64,000 nucleotides of DNA from Aphrocallistes beatrix (Eukaryota > Porifera > Hexactinellida > Sceptrulophora > Aphrocallistidae): NCBI GenBank assembly GCA_963281255.1, contig OY725490.1, forward strand, positions 5,642,001-5,706,000, in the 5' to 3' direction. Positions 1-10,614 of the stretch are shown one piece after another (the stretch's first letter is position 1; every line of letters begins with the position of its first letter). Below the pieces are notes generated by a model. It made no database searches. It saw only the letters and a list, made by a program, of their open reading frames with translations, and was not told where the DNA came from. The translations under genes were made by a program, and so were the position numbers.

Positions 1-367
1 AATAGTCATATTTTTCATATGTAAATATTACGGGAAATAAATTCTGCAATATCCACTAAATAGGCATTTTAGTTTAAGATGTTTGCCAATATACAATATA
101 TAATCTAACAAAGAAGATATTTGCACCAAAAATCGGATAATATAAATCTGTGAATGGGAATATTTGACAAGTACAGCTAAAATATTTTTTAGGATTTGTT
201 ATTTAAAAAAATATTTTTTTCGGACAGGTGGGCTATTTTTGCGAAAAATATTTTTTTTGATGTCACAGAGGTTAAAGAATTAAGAATTCTTATTCCATAT
301 TGTCCAAAATAGCTAACATAAATGCTCATCTACGTTGGGAATTTTTCCCATTTTATCTTTCAAATAT
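1..367. other. AT-rich stretch without recognisable gene
   Basis: No open frame with family features was found here. The sequence is AT-rich with short T and A runs. It leads into the hAT tail remnant that follows. Confidence 0.5.
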
Positions 368-484
368 TACACCCGTGGATTAGCACTGATGTATCTACAC
401 CGGAATGTTGATGTTGATGTCGAGCGTGTTCTACGCGACTTTGATCCACTGAGTGATAGGCGCATTCTCCTCGCATTTGATTAA
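368..484 (+). pseudogene. hAT transposase C-terminal tail remnant
   Basis: A 38-codon open stretch ends at TAA. It reads GLALMYLHRNVDVDVERV, followed by a stretch with DRR and a final LAFD. In ZMYM1-like and related hAT transposases the last residues, after the dimerisation region, have this pattern (LAL..IHR...D...V.....F....RR). The rest of the gene is not visible upstream in the window, so this is an isolated fragment. The assignment rests on a short match and could be wrong. Confidence 0.45.
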
Positions 485-771
485 TCAATTATAATTGAAC
501 AATTGATTAGTACATTCAGAAAAAAAATGGCTATCAAAATTTTATTTTCTGGTGGAAGTGGGGCGCCAATTTCGAGGAGTGCTTAATAATTTAAAATATC
601 TAGCTACGCTCCTGGCAACCACAGCTTTAATTCGCTTCAAAAGGAAGTCTATTCTTTTGCGATATATTATACTAGGTACATAGTTGATAAATATATCCTT
701 GTTCTTTGATATTACTAACTGTAGCTACTTTACCAGCCGATAATTTTCTTCGACTATTTTCGCGAATAATT

Positions 772-1437
772 ATGGTCAAAGAACACAAGATTCAGACAAG
801 AAATATGGCAATAGGGATGCTCTAAAGTGGAATGACACAGTTGCGTTTCTAAAGAAGTCGGAGCAAATATTCGTACGATAAGTAGGTGGTGGGATAACTA
901 TACGAAGGGAATAGCACTTGAGAACGCACCGAGTCGCGGACGGAAGAAATCCCTCTCAAAAGTCGCCAAAATTATCATTTCCAAGTCACTCAATAAAAAG
1001 CAGCAATCTACACGGAAATTATCAAAAAGATTGAAGAGGAATGGTACGGCAGTATCTCACATGACTGTCCAACGTTATCTAAAGACGACTATCAGGGCTA
1101 AAAGCTACAAGAGGCCCCTTATGCCCAGATTATCCCCGAAACAAAAGGAAAATCGATTGACTTTCTGTAAAGAACGACTCAGATGGACAGTTGAAGATTG
1201 GCGACGCGTGCTTTTTCCGACGAGTCTCCTTTTGAACTCTTTCATAAACCAAATAGGCAGAATGACCGGATTTGGACACGAAAAAGAGCTTCCATAACTC
1301 CTCACGAGAAAGTGAAATTTCCATCCAAATTGCACGTCTGGGGGCTAATGTCGTACACTGCGCTCTCAGATCTCCATATTATTCCTCAGGGACGCACAGT
1401 TACTGCAGATTATTATCCTTACTATTAAAACTCGATT

Positions 1438-1472
<35 letters not shown>

Positions 1473-2365
1473 GTAACGAATTGATTGAAGAAACTATCGG
1501 GCGCATGAGGCTGATTTTTGGCATGTGGGAGTCTTTTGGCTATGGCTCCAGTAAGTTCAGAGTTCAGAGCAAAATGTCGACTCATCATGGAATTATGACG
1601 TCATTGTCACATTTTTAAAAGTTAAGCAACACAGTTATTCGGGCATAACTCAGCCATTATAGGAGATAGAAGGCTGAAATTTTAATAGAATCTGTATACT
1701 AACACGCCTCACATATGATGCAACTATTATCAAAAAATGATGACTCATCACTTTGCTATGATGTCATCATTACTCATCAAAATTTTAAAATTTTAAAATT
1801 TGGGTTTTTTCGAGTGATATCGATGACATATTTAGAGATGATATCTCCCTTATAATTAACCAATGTCACCTCCAGGCGACCGAAGGGAGCCTCCAGCGGA
1901 CACGAAGTGTCCGCCAGCCGAGCAGCGCAAGCAAGCGAAGCGCGCTTGTATTATTGAAATTCTTAATCAATCACTGTTGTCCTCTCTAAAAAGAAAGCGA
2001 AGAACTGGGTCAGTTTTGACAAGAAAACATCCAAACATGTCCGAAAACATATTCCAACAAGATGGGGCTCCTGCTCACAATGCTACAAGGACGCAAGATT
2101 GGTGCAGACAACATCTAAATGCATTCTGGGCTAAAGGTACCTGGCCCGGAAACTCACCAGACTTGAATCCCATCGAGAATTTGTGGGCTATTGTGCAGAG
2201 CACCGTCGATTGTATGGAGGAGGCAACCAATCTAAATGTGCTCGAAAAACAGCTGAAATTGGCATGGTTGCAGATACCCCTAATATTTTAGATAACCTTG
2301 TTGGCAGTATGCCTAAGAGATTTAAAACTCGTGTTAAACTTAATGGTGGATATATTGGAAAGTGA
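772..2365 (+). pseudogene. Tc1-type (DD37E) transposase, split by a Helitron-like insertion
   Basis: This is a transposase of the Tc1/mariner superfamily that would cut and paste its own element. The start ATG at 772 begins MVKEHKIQTRN. A helix-turn-helix part (RWWDNYTKG, then SHMTVQRYL at about 1060) is followed by the first catalytic Asp in FSDESPFELF (about 1218), the second in FQQDGAPAHN (about 2055) and the Glu in SPDLNPIENLW (about 2170). Second Asp and Glu are separated by 37 residues. The copy is dead: there are frameshifts near 870, 1210 and 2275, and a 533-bp element occupies 1416-1948. When that insert is removed the frame reads straight through (ADYY to EILNQ). The 3' terminus ends with ACCCAG before TA at 2439. 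I could not place the 5' inverted repeat. Confidence 0.85.
1416..1948 (+). mobile_element. Helitron-like element HL-A, copy 1 (complete)
   Basis: Starts TCCTTACTATTAAAACTCG after an A and ends GCGCGCTTG before a T. It contains, in order: a TA-repeat linker, the core GAATTGATTGAAGAA, a region with TGACGTCA palindromes, and a GC-rich 3' module of hairpins (about 1870-1948). There is no target duplication. It interrupts a Tc1 transposase whose reading frame is restored exactly if 1416-1948 is removed, so both ends are known to the base. It encodes no Rep/helicase and is non-autonomous. The open frame running through its 3' end is incidental. Confidence 0.8.
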
Positions 2366-2440
2366 TTAATGAATTACGCCTATCCGATCGAATATTATAA
2401 TAACTAATTTGATAGGGCATCAATTTTGTTACACCCAGTA

Positions 2441-3361
2441 TATTGACCATATTTGGGAACATTTTTGTTTGACCGTGCCTAGCAACGGCCAGGAATTTTT
2501 TCACATTCCTGACCGTTGCTAGAAAAAGGCAAACAAAATATTCTCCAAATATGGTCAATATATATATCGAATTGCTGGAAATTTAGTGCTGAGCACGAAT
2601 TCAGTATTTAAATAATTACCTGGCATAGTCAAATTAAGTTATAGATTTGGGATTTCAGTGGATACTATCGGACATGGTCATTTTTGGGTCCCCAGTCATA
2701 ACTGACAACTTTTTCACACTTTTGAAGGTGTCATGATGTATTTGATATGCCATATTTGAAGTTAAGTACTACTATAAGTTGTTGATTTAGGATGTTTGGA
2801 TGTTATTTAATACTATGATCCAGTAAAAACTAATGGAAATCAAGCCTTTCCGAAGAAAATTGCTTTGTAACCTGTTTTTAGCACTTAAAAAAATCAATTT
2901 TACAAAGGAGGAATCTTTAGTTACAAAGGTCATAGAGTAAAAAACTCGACGGTTTTGAAAAGATCTCGTCACGTAGAACAAAATGATAGAGACAGATTTT
3001 CGATATTCTACTATAGAAAAACGTTAAAATATTTTACCTCACGAAAATCTGCTTCTAAATATTGTAACAACGAAATTGGAAAGAAAAAATTAATTGGGTT
3101 AAAATTGTAAATTATATTCCTATTATTTTCTTTATTCAACCATTTCGTGCAAGAATAAATGAGTAGAAGTGGCATTAGTTGATGAAGTTTCCTTGAATGT
3201 CCTCTATAAATTGGGTGATTTGGGGGAAAAAAAAATTTCTTGCTTCTTGAGCTCCCGAAAAGTGTATTTTGCAGATAACTCATCGAGAACAGTTTCCACA
3301 AAAAATTTCAAGAGAAAATAATGAAAACTTTTTGAGTTAGTTTTGGAAGGAAACACTAACC
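2441..3361. repeat. F1-like repeat, divergent partial copy
   Basis: Begins directly after the TA that flanks the Tc1 element and shares the hairpin segment (GACCATATTTGG, then CCTAGCAACGGCCAGG and its inverse) with F1 copies at 11372-11520 and 15209-15340. It ends CACTAACC at 3361, followed by TTAA, the same kind of boundary as the other F1 copies. The divergent 3' part (2940-3361) also matches 13810-14201. The 5' half is missing. No coding content. Confidence 0.6.
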
Positions 3362-3760
3362 TTAATCACAATATTGAGACTTGAGAGATACTTGACTTAG
3401 CTTGAGAGACTTGACTTGAGACCTGAGTCTTGAAGCATCATAAGGTGAACAATATACTTCTGAGTACTAAGGAACAATCACACCCGGCCTTTCAATAGGA
3501 TATAGTCACACATTCCGGACTTCTACAGCCTGTGAAGTCGACTAAATAAACAAAGAATCTATTAAATTAGTTCTTGAATTTAGCAAGTTTACTATTCTCT
3601 TGTTTCAACACTTGTGCATTATATATATGTCTTAACGTTATTAGAATTGTACAATGTTCTAGTTCCATAGTAGCACATGCCAAATGAATAATATTAGTAC
3701 GGGAAGAGCCAAAATAAAAGTTTTAAATTTCAGATATATTGTCGTTAAACGACTATTCTT
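3362..3760. other. Gene-free stretch
   Basis: Contains several copies of the short word TTGAGAC or TTGACTT (3375-3425) and an AAATAAAC at about 3545. No coding frame or family match is seen. Confidence 0.4.
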
Positions 3761-3764
3761 CCCT

Positions 3765-4063
3765 TCCCAATGTAATAAATTATTTGTTTACTTTTGTTTA
3801 CAATGGATGCATGAAGTAAATAAATTACAAAAATAGGCTAGAGATTAGCTTCCAACGGTTGACATGGGGTTTTTATGGGTGTAGATTTAGAATATTATAT
3901 TTCCGGATCTATTTGAGAAATTATTTTGTATTTTTTTAACAATATTTTTATAAAATAAACAAATTTCCAAAATAGGCTAGATTGAGTAATTCCAGGCGCC
4001 CGCAGGGTGACTCTGCGGAGACTAAGTTTCCGTAAACCGCGTAGCGCTAGCGAAGCGCGCTTG
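3765..4063 (+). mobile_element. Helitron-like element HL-B, 5'-truncated copy
   Basis: The body shares the HL-B segment with GTTGACATGGGGTTTTTA and ends in the GC-rich hairpin module, with terminal GCGCGCTTG at 4063 followed by T. The first part of the element is missing. At 4077-4113 an inverted HL-A 5' terminus (TCGAGTTTTAATAATAAGGA) follows directly. Confidence 0.6.
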
Positions 4064-4399
4064 TATATAAACAAATACGCATTAATTTTTTTCGAGTTTT
4101 AATAATAAGGATTTGCTGAGAATTGAAATATATCAAAGTGAACCTCAAAAATCACGTTCAAAGGGACTACCTTAAACCGATGTACAAAAGTCTAATGTAG
4201 GAACCACAATAATTGTCCTTTTAAAATAACCCAATATACAAATTGGATGCTGATCCCCTAAGGAATACAAAGGATATCGAAAATATCTTATTTTCAGTGA
4301 CATTTGAAATACAGATATGAGATTAGAACTTTTTGAATGCCCTAAGTATATACTCTGATGAATGGGCATCTTACAACATTTTAGTGCACACAGGTTACC

Positions 4400-4817
4400 A
4401 TCACGAGACAGTGAATCATTCAGAAAATTATGTTGATCCAACCACTGGAGCACATACTCATAAAATTGAAGGCTGTTGAGGAGGATCTAAACGAGTGCTA
4501 AGAAGATAACAGACCACTAACTCTGACCTACTTGAAACGCACATTGTAGAAGTATGTTGGAGGAGGAGATGCAAGAAGGAAAGATGAAACACATTATTAA
4601 GCTGACCTTTAATAAGAGAAAATTTAAATACTATAAGAACATAGAAATTAATGCATCAAAATTTGCCTGATGATGAGCCCATAGTTAGAATCGAGGCCAC
4701 TTTTCAGAGCCCGAATCTAACTTCTTGGTAGTAGCGTAGCAGTTTTAATATCTGGTGCAGTAACCATCACCATTTTATCTATATATCTCTCAACCATACA
4801 AAATACCCACTGTCCAG
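4400..4817 (-). pseudogene. Merlin-like transposase, distal part (split by F1)
   Basis: This is the continuation of the Merlin-like gene whose N-terminal half lies at 12298-12810. With one TTAA kept and the insert 4822-12292 removed, the reverse strand reads GRLRINWTVGILYG, a TGA, then MVMVTAPDIKTATLLP. In Merlin/IS1016 transposases the segment after the first catalytic Asp is a GRR..G.W..GG block followed by V.DR...TL.PLI, which this resembles. Further down, LDQHNFLNDSLSRDG (about 4400-4440) may be the region before the last acidic residue. Stops at about 4730 and later show it is dead. The first block is a fair match; the last one is tentative. Confidence 0.5.
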
Positions 4818-5056
4818 TTAAGGTTGGCCTGTTTCAACGGATTTTGACCACCTACGGATTCTGACCACCCTCTATGTGAATTAGTAGTATGGACCATGGA
4901 TATCTTACTACCTACGGATTCTGACCCCATCTATTAGCTAGGCTGTACTTGTACAGTCTGAAATTGACAATTAAACGATTTTAACCTGGGTGTATATGAT
5001 AGAGAGAAGCGTATATTTTGATCTAACTAATAATTTTACATTTCTAGATTGACATT

Positions 5057-8000
5057 ATGGAAGCGATTGAATACGAACAAGTCAAGAATTTTCTTATGAC
5101 CAACACCATTCCTTCGGGATTCAAGAAGTATACAAGGAAGAATTTTATTCGTAAGTGCAGTGTGTATCGACTAGGAGAGAAAAACAACCTTTTCAAGGTG
5201 AGATACAATATAATTTGCAATTTTGATTCTATTTCTAATGTTCAACCAATACCTAAACTTGTCGTAAAAATTTGCAATGAATACAAATAAACGTCACAAT
5301 TTGTAAGACTGAATTTTAAAATTAATGAGAAATTATCCACTTTGGATGACTTTATGCTAACCATGCATGTTAGAGCGATCACATTGATATTTTTTAATAG
5401 AGTTTTTGTGATTGGAATGGAATTGAAACATTCCTCCAAGTTCCTCTCCGTTCCGAAGTTTGGGGTATCATTCAGCACCATCACAATTCGACTCATACCG
5501 GAGCGAGGACCACTACCGAGGTCATTTACGCGAAATATACTTGGCTTGGATTATACAAAGATGTTGAAGACTATGTAAGTAATTATCAAGGTGTAATATT
5601 ATATGTACATGTTCAACTTTTTAGGTTTCTAGTGCTGAATTTTATTATTTTTGCAGGTGAAAACATGCCATCAGTGCCAATTGAACGCTCCACTCCCACC
5701 TCAGCCTCAACGAGAACTGCAACCAATCTCACCACCTGAAGAACCTTGGGCCCATTGCGGAATTGATCTTGTGTGTGATTTACCGTCAAACTCTTTTGGA
5801 TTTCATCACATACTTGTTGTTGTATGTTATCTTACAAAGTTTGTTGTTGCTCGTGCCCTGAAAACTAAGACAACTCGAGAGATTTTAGAAAGATTACAGG
5901 ATATCTACTTAACATTCGGTGTTCCCAAAGTAATCCAACATGATCAAGGACCTGAATTCACTAGCAAGGTAATTAACAATAATTGTATGAATTTTAACCA
6001 ATTCTTATCGAGTTCATTCCAAATGTTCTTTAGTTCAACATCATATCTGACTATGTTTCTTTTAAAATACACAATTATTTATAACAATTACAAGTTTAAA
6101 ATTAACCTTTGATCTATTTGAATCCATGTACTACCAAGGAATTGCGTTTATCTTCCAATAATATGGCAACTAATCATATTATTGTAGTTGTTTCTTAGGC
6201 AAAGTACGTACATTGATATCAGAATGTAACGTCGCCTTTTATTAAAGAGTTTTACGCGGAAATATGGGAAGAAATTTTGTGCATGTCTAAGAAAATTTAT
6301 GTTTTGTAATTAATACTAGCTTTACAGTTCCATAGTAAAATGCATTCTGATAATTATTTGTGTTCTTATACTGAGTCTATCATGTAATTATACTAGAGAT
6401 CAAATTCCCACAGTGAAGATTCTAGTCTACTTTTAATTGGTTTAATAACTGGTTTTAAAGTTTGTTTTAGAATTATTTATTGATTCTAGGATTTCAAAAA
6501 CTTTCACGAACAAATGAAAGTCGATAATCGAAAGACAACCGCTTATCATCCACAATCTAATGGATTAGTTGAATCTCACAACAAAATCCTCAAAACGTAA
6601 GTAGCTATGATTTATCATTATCATTATTATGTTATAGATAAATATAATGAATGTTGACTTATTCTAAATAAAATTATTTAAGTAAAATCAACAAAATGAT
6701 GAATGAAAGAGATACCGAATGGCCAGACAAACTTCAACCAGCCGTTTTTGCAGCCAATACGCAATACAAAAGATCTACTGGTTATACCCCATTCAAACTC
6801 ATGTTTGGCAGAAGTACTGATCCTTTCAACCTACTGGAATTCATAACTGGTGCCACTGAAGTTTCTCCAAGTAACGAAGATCACCTATTTGATGATGAAC
6901 AAATGGTAATACAAATTTAGGATAGGATGTTTCTATATATAAATATAATTATAAGAATTCATTTTAAGAACCAATTTTAGAATGTTTTTTTACACTCCAC
7001 ATTTTAATATTTTAGACCACCAACCAAACACCAATGGAGACAGAAGCAGGAGCAGATGATTACGAGTTACAAAATCTCGAAAATGAATGGATCGATCAAA
7101 TTGAAGAAAATCGATCAAGAGAGAGAGTATCTGCAATGAGTAATATTAAGAAAGAACAAAACATCCAAAAGAAAACATACGATCGCAAAGTATAACTTAA
7201 TAGGTGAGTTTCTCAATGATTTTCTCATGAAACAACTGGAACTAATATTGTCTACACTTACTTTTTCGATTATTTTTACCATTCTTAAGACATGACGCAA
7301 TCTACTTGGTTTATTTGGCTAATCTTAGTTTTCAAGGTGCATCACAGCTTTGATCAAATGACTTGTCACAGTCACATGATACCACACATATTGATTGCAA
7401 ATATTTTGTTTGTCTAGATCCGAATTCGAAGAGGGCGATTTAATCTTAGTACAGAATATCAAAAAAGCGAAGAAGTTACCAGGTTTCAAAAAGGAGGGAA
7501 AATATCTCGGACCTTACTCTATATCTGAAGTTACTGAAAGCCATCTCGTTACACACAAAAATCCATCAAGTTCTAAAACTACTAAGATCTCCATTCACAT
7601 GTCCTGAATTTATCGACCAAAAGATGCTAAAGTAATTAGTTAATTTAATATATTTATTCATTCTGAATTCAGCAATTTACATTATATTCTAATTATAAAG
7701 ATTGGATCAAAAGCATGTAAAACGCCATCCACTAGAAATGATATGAACAACACATCTAAAGGTAAATATTCATTCTAAATTATTTTACAGTTCCGAATTT
7801 TATTATTTGAAAATCAATTCTACTATTTTGGTTGTTTAACTTCTAGATCAAGATTCTTTCATCAATGAGCTGAGTTTGGGTGCAACAGAAGAAACCTTTG
7901 GAAGTCAAGAGGAGCACACTATAATGACGGAGGAAGTATTGGCAGAAAAGCTCAACACTCTCAAACCCCAAGTTATATCAGCTCTCCTAGACAACACATA

Positions 8001-9130
8001 CCTATCTCCACTTCATGAAAAACTCGCAACCAAAGCTGAATCTTTAAAACATCTGGACATTTTATACGCTACCATTCTCGACCTGAAGTGAGCTCTGAAA
8101 TAAAACAACAAGTTGGACACTCTGTTTATCAATGGTACGAAGAATATAATTTAAAAAAATTTGGCATAAACATCACATCAACCAAAAAAACCAGAGAATA
8201 CCCATTTGCTGTACTTCTACCTGTTGTCATAATGTTAATTTTTCCCAAAGAGGTATTTACGTTGAGCTAGATTCCTCATCAGAATCAGACATTCCTAATA
8301 AGGTATTCACTCGTGATAAAAGATTTTAAATTACCTAAATGGCAAGGAGAGTAGAATAATATCTCGCAACTAAACACCTGTTCACTCGACAACATTCTTG
8401 CCATTCTAACTTTATTTAAGAAAAACATCACTGAATCCTGCAATATCATCGGATCAACTCTCTCTGAAACTAAATTCTATCCTATCATCTCCCTCATCAA
8501 TGAATTCGATTTCGACAAGGTCCGAGATCATATAGCAAAGGCAATTGGGCTGAAAATCAGATGCATTGACATGATCAACCAATATGACTTCTTTGGTTCT
8601 GAGGGTCCTGTTATCCAATATCTCCAGAAACTTGATTTATGCAATGACAAATACAGAGCATCATTTTACTGCCATCTTTGCGAAAACACATTTACTTCTA
8701 CGTGCATGGTAGGCGTCATTGGTTGTGTGATTACTAATATAGAACATTCGATAAATGCCAAACTTCTTCCTTGAAAATGTAAACATTGTAACACCACCGA
8801 CACTTCTAAATTTGAGAGACTATCGAGTAGATTTCTATCTATACCACCACTTCTTACCATTGAAATCGGGCATCTACCAAAACCTAGCGAACGCCTCCTT
8901 CTACCGAATATAAATAAACAGTTTACCATCAGCCACGAAGACAAATTATTACGTTATGACTTAGCCGGATTGTCTATACTTCAGGGTAGTCACTTCTACT
9001 CACTAATCAAACTCGATCAAGAATTTTACATCTTTACGGCATGAGAACACCACCTCTCGACTTTTACCCAAATGAAAAATTCATCGGCACTGCGAATACC
9101 ATATTTTACACACTGCACTCTACTGAATAA
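5057..9130 (+). pseudogene. Ginger-type integrase/transposase with C-terminal cysteine-peptidase-like domain, multi-exon
   Basis: Exons that fit in phase are 5057-5197, 5401-5574, 5657-5968, 6490-6596, 6683-6905, 7016-7203, 7418-7631, 7701-7761 and 7847 onward, all with GT-AG borders. Order of parts: an N-terminal segment (MEAIEYEQVKNF); an HHCC zinc motif (HHHNSTHTG, then CHQC across the 5574/5657 junction); an integrase core with Asp in GIDLVCDLP, Asp in IQHDQGPEF and Glu in NGLVESHN, the last two 35 residues apart; then a GPY motif (KYLGPYSISE). The last exon has NTCSLDN (Cys codon 8379), two CxxC pairs (about 8670 and 8778) and GSHFYSL (His codon 8991), then DGMRTPP. That looks like a ubiquitin-peptidase-type Cys-His-Asp site. 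Stops at 7193, 7605, about 8353, 8767 and 9041, plus frameshifts near 8088, 8255 and 9041, mark it as dead. Confidence 0.75.
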
Positions 9131-10426
9131 TCTTCCCGTTTCGAAAGCGCTCAAAGGCAAGGTACACCAAACCTTGTGGGGACCTCTGCTCGAGGTTATT
9201 CAGGCAACGCAATCTCTATTATGGTGCGCACAGATAAGAAAACGTGACCTGCAAAGGCATCATCCCCAGTGGCGGAACAGTAACATCACACTTCACTATC
9301 GACACATCCATCTCAAGTGTATTGCTGGAAAGGTAAAGCAACTGACGAGTCCATACCGGGACGAAACACAAGATCAGAATAATACGTGAGTTTAAAACCT
9401 AAAATATGTCTGGTGTGGTATCTAAATGATATTATTCGATGCATAATCTATGTGCTACCAAAATTCATTTTCCAACTATATATGCCCTGAATAAATATAA
9501 TTCTTCTGCTTATTTATCTTGGGTAATTTTCAAATTGTGCTCTCAATTCCCAAATAGCGGATTATCCCGATTAGATTTTAGGCATAGTTGGCTAATAGCA
9601 GTTAGATACCATCCCTCATGTTGTCTGTTTACGATTAATCGGCAATTTACTCTAAAACATCGGTACACTCGATCATCGGTTCACTCGACCTTTGTACACT
9701 TGACGGTCATACATTAGACTGTTGTTATTCAACAGTCATGCACTTCGTCATACATTATACTGTCGGTACACTCGGCTTACGGAACACTCGACTCGCGGTA
9801 CACTCGGTCTTAGAAATTATGTATTAATTTAAAATTAGTTAAAATTGTCTGTAGAGAACGGAGTGCCTGATTATTAACCATTGCTTATACAATTGCTTCC
9901 GACCCAAGCATGCCAGTTCAACGTATGCCCGACACAAATATGTCCGATCCTAGTGACACGACCCAAGTATATCCGCCCCCAGTACTCCGAACTCAGTATA
10001 TCCGAATAAGTAATCCGACCCAAGTGTGCTCGTCTCGACTGCCGGTACACTCGACACACGAGGAGAGGATTGGATGGCTACGAGGGGAGGAGGAGGCCAT
10101 CTTAATTACAAACACTAAATTGAATGAACAAACCATTCTATATGCCATACAAATTCTAATTGTATGCACGGTGTCAGAATTTGATGTTCATTGAATAAAT
10201 ATATCTTATAAGAAATTTTCAGGTTATTAATTATAGAAATAGCTACATGTATTTATTTTACTTTACAGAGTTGTATTTAATTACTATACTATATATTATA
10301 TTATTTATTACACTTACTAACATCTTCTAGCAGTCAATTACCCTTTTAACTTTTGTTATGCATTTTATTTATATTATTATCATATTCTCCTGTAAACTCA
10401 TGCATGTTAAAGATGTATTTTTAATA
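9131..10426. repeat. Non-coding part of the Ginger-like element with degenerate short-word arrays
   Basis: No family-matching frame. From about 9655 to 9810 the word GGTACACTCG(A/G) recurs with variations. From about 9900 to 10060 words like CGACCCAAGT and TATATCCGA recur. These look like decayed subterminal arrays of the type seen in the pogo-like MITEs elsewhere in the window. The stretch 9131-9400 has an open frame without recognisable features. Confidence 0.4.
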
Positions 10427-10614
10427 CAGTCGACTCCGCTTAATAGGGCCACTGTTTAATCGGGTCAGCCGCTTAATCGGGCCACTTTTGGCAGGACCGG
10501 AATAGCTCTCACACATAGAAGCTAATACAAAATATTTTCGGTTAATAGGGTCCTCCGCTTAATCGGGACAAAATGTCCTCTGACCGATGTGGCCCTATTA
10601 AGCGGAGTCGACTG
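10427..10614. mobile_element. pogo-like MITE, family pogo-a, copy 1
   Basis: A 188-bp element flanked by TA, with ends CAGTCGACTCCGCTTAATAG and its inverse. The words CTTAATAGGGCC and TTAATCGGG are repeated inside. The same 188-bp length is seen at 45456-45643. Ends starting CAGT plus a TA target are typical of pogo/Tigger elements. No coding capacity. Confidence 0.75.

Noticed and set aside
1440-1470. TA microsatellites as promoters or replication origins
   Set aside because: They occur at the same place in every HL-A copy and are part of the element.
1863-1955. Recurring peptide with REPPADTK and KQAKRAC in many places
   Set aside because: It is the translation of the GC-rich hairpin module of the Helitron-like elements; different frames and strands are open in different copies.
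3366-3615. Possible solo LTR (TTGAGAC words, AAATAAAC, end TTGTTTCAACA)
   Set aside because: No second copy, no target duplication and no primer binding site is visible.
5242-5496. Reverse frame across Ginger-like exon 2
   Set aside because: The opposite strand carries the HHCC finger with correct splice borders; the reverse frame has no family features.
7193-9043. Possible stop-codon reassignment, because otherwise good frames contain TAA, TAG and TGA
   Set aside because: All three stops occur, always together with frameshifts in transposon genes, whereas METTL5 is read with the standard code. Decay explains this better.
9640-10060. CRISPR-like array because of short recurring words
   Set aside because: Words vary, spacing is irregular, and the genome is an animal one.
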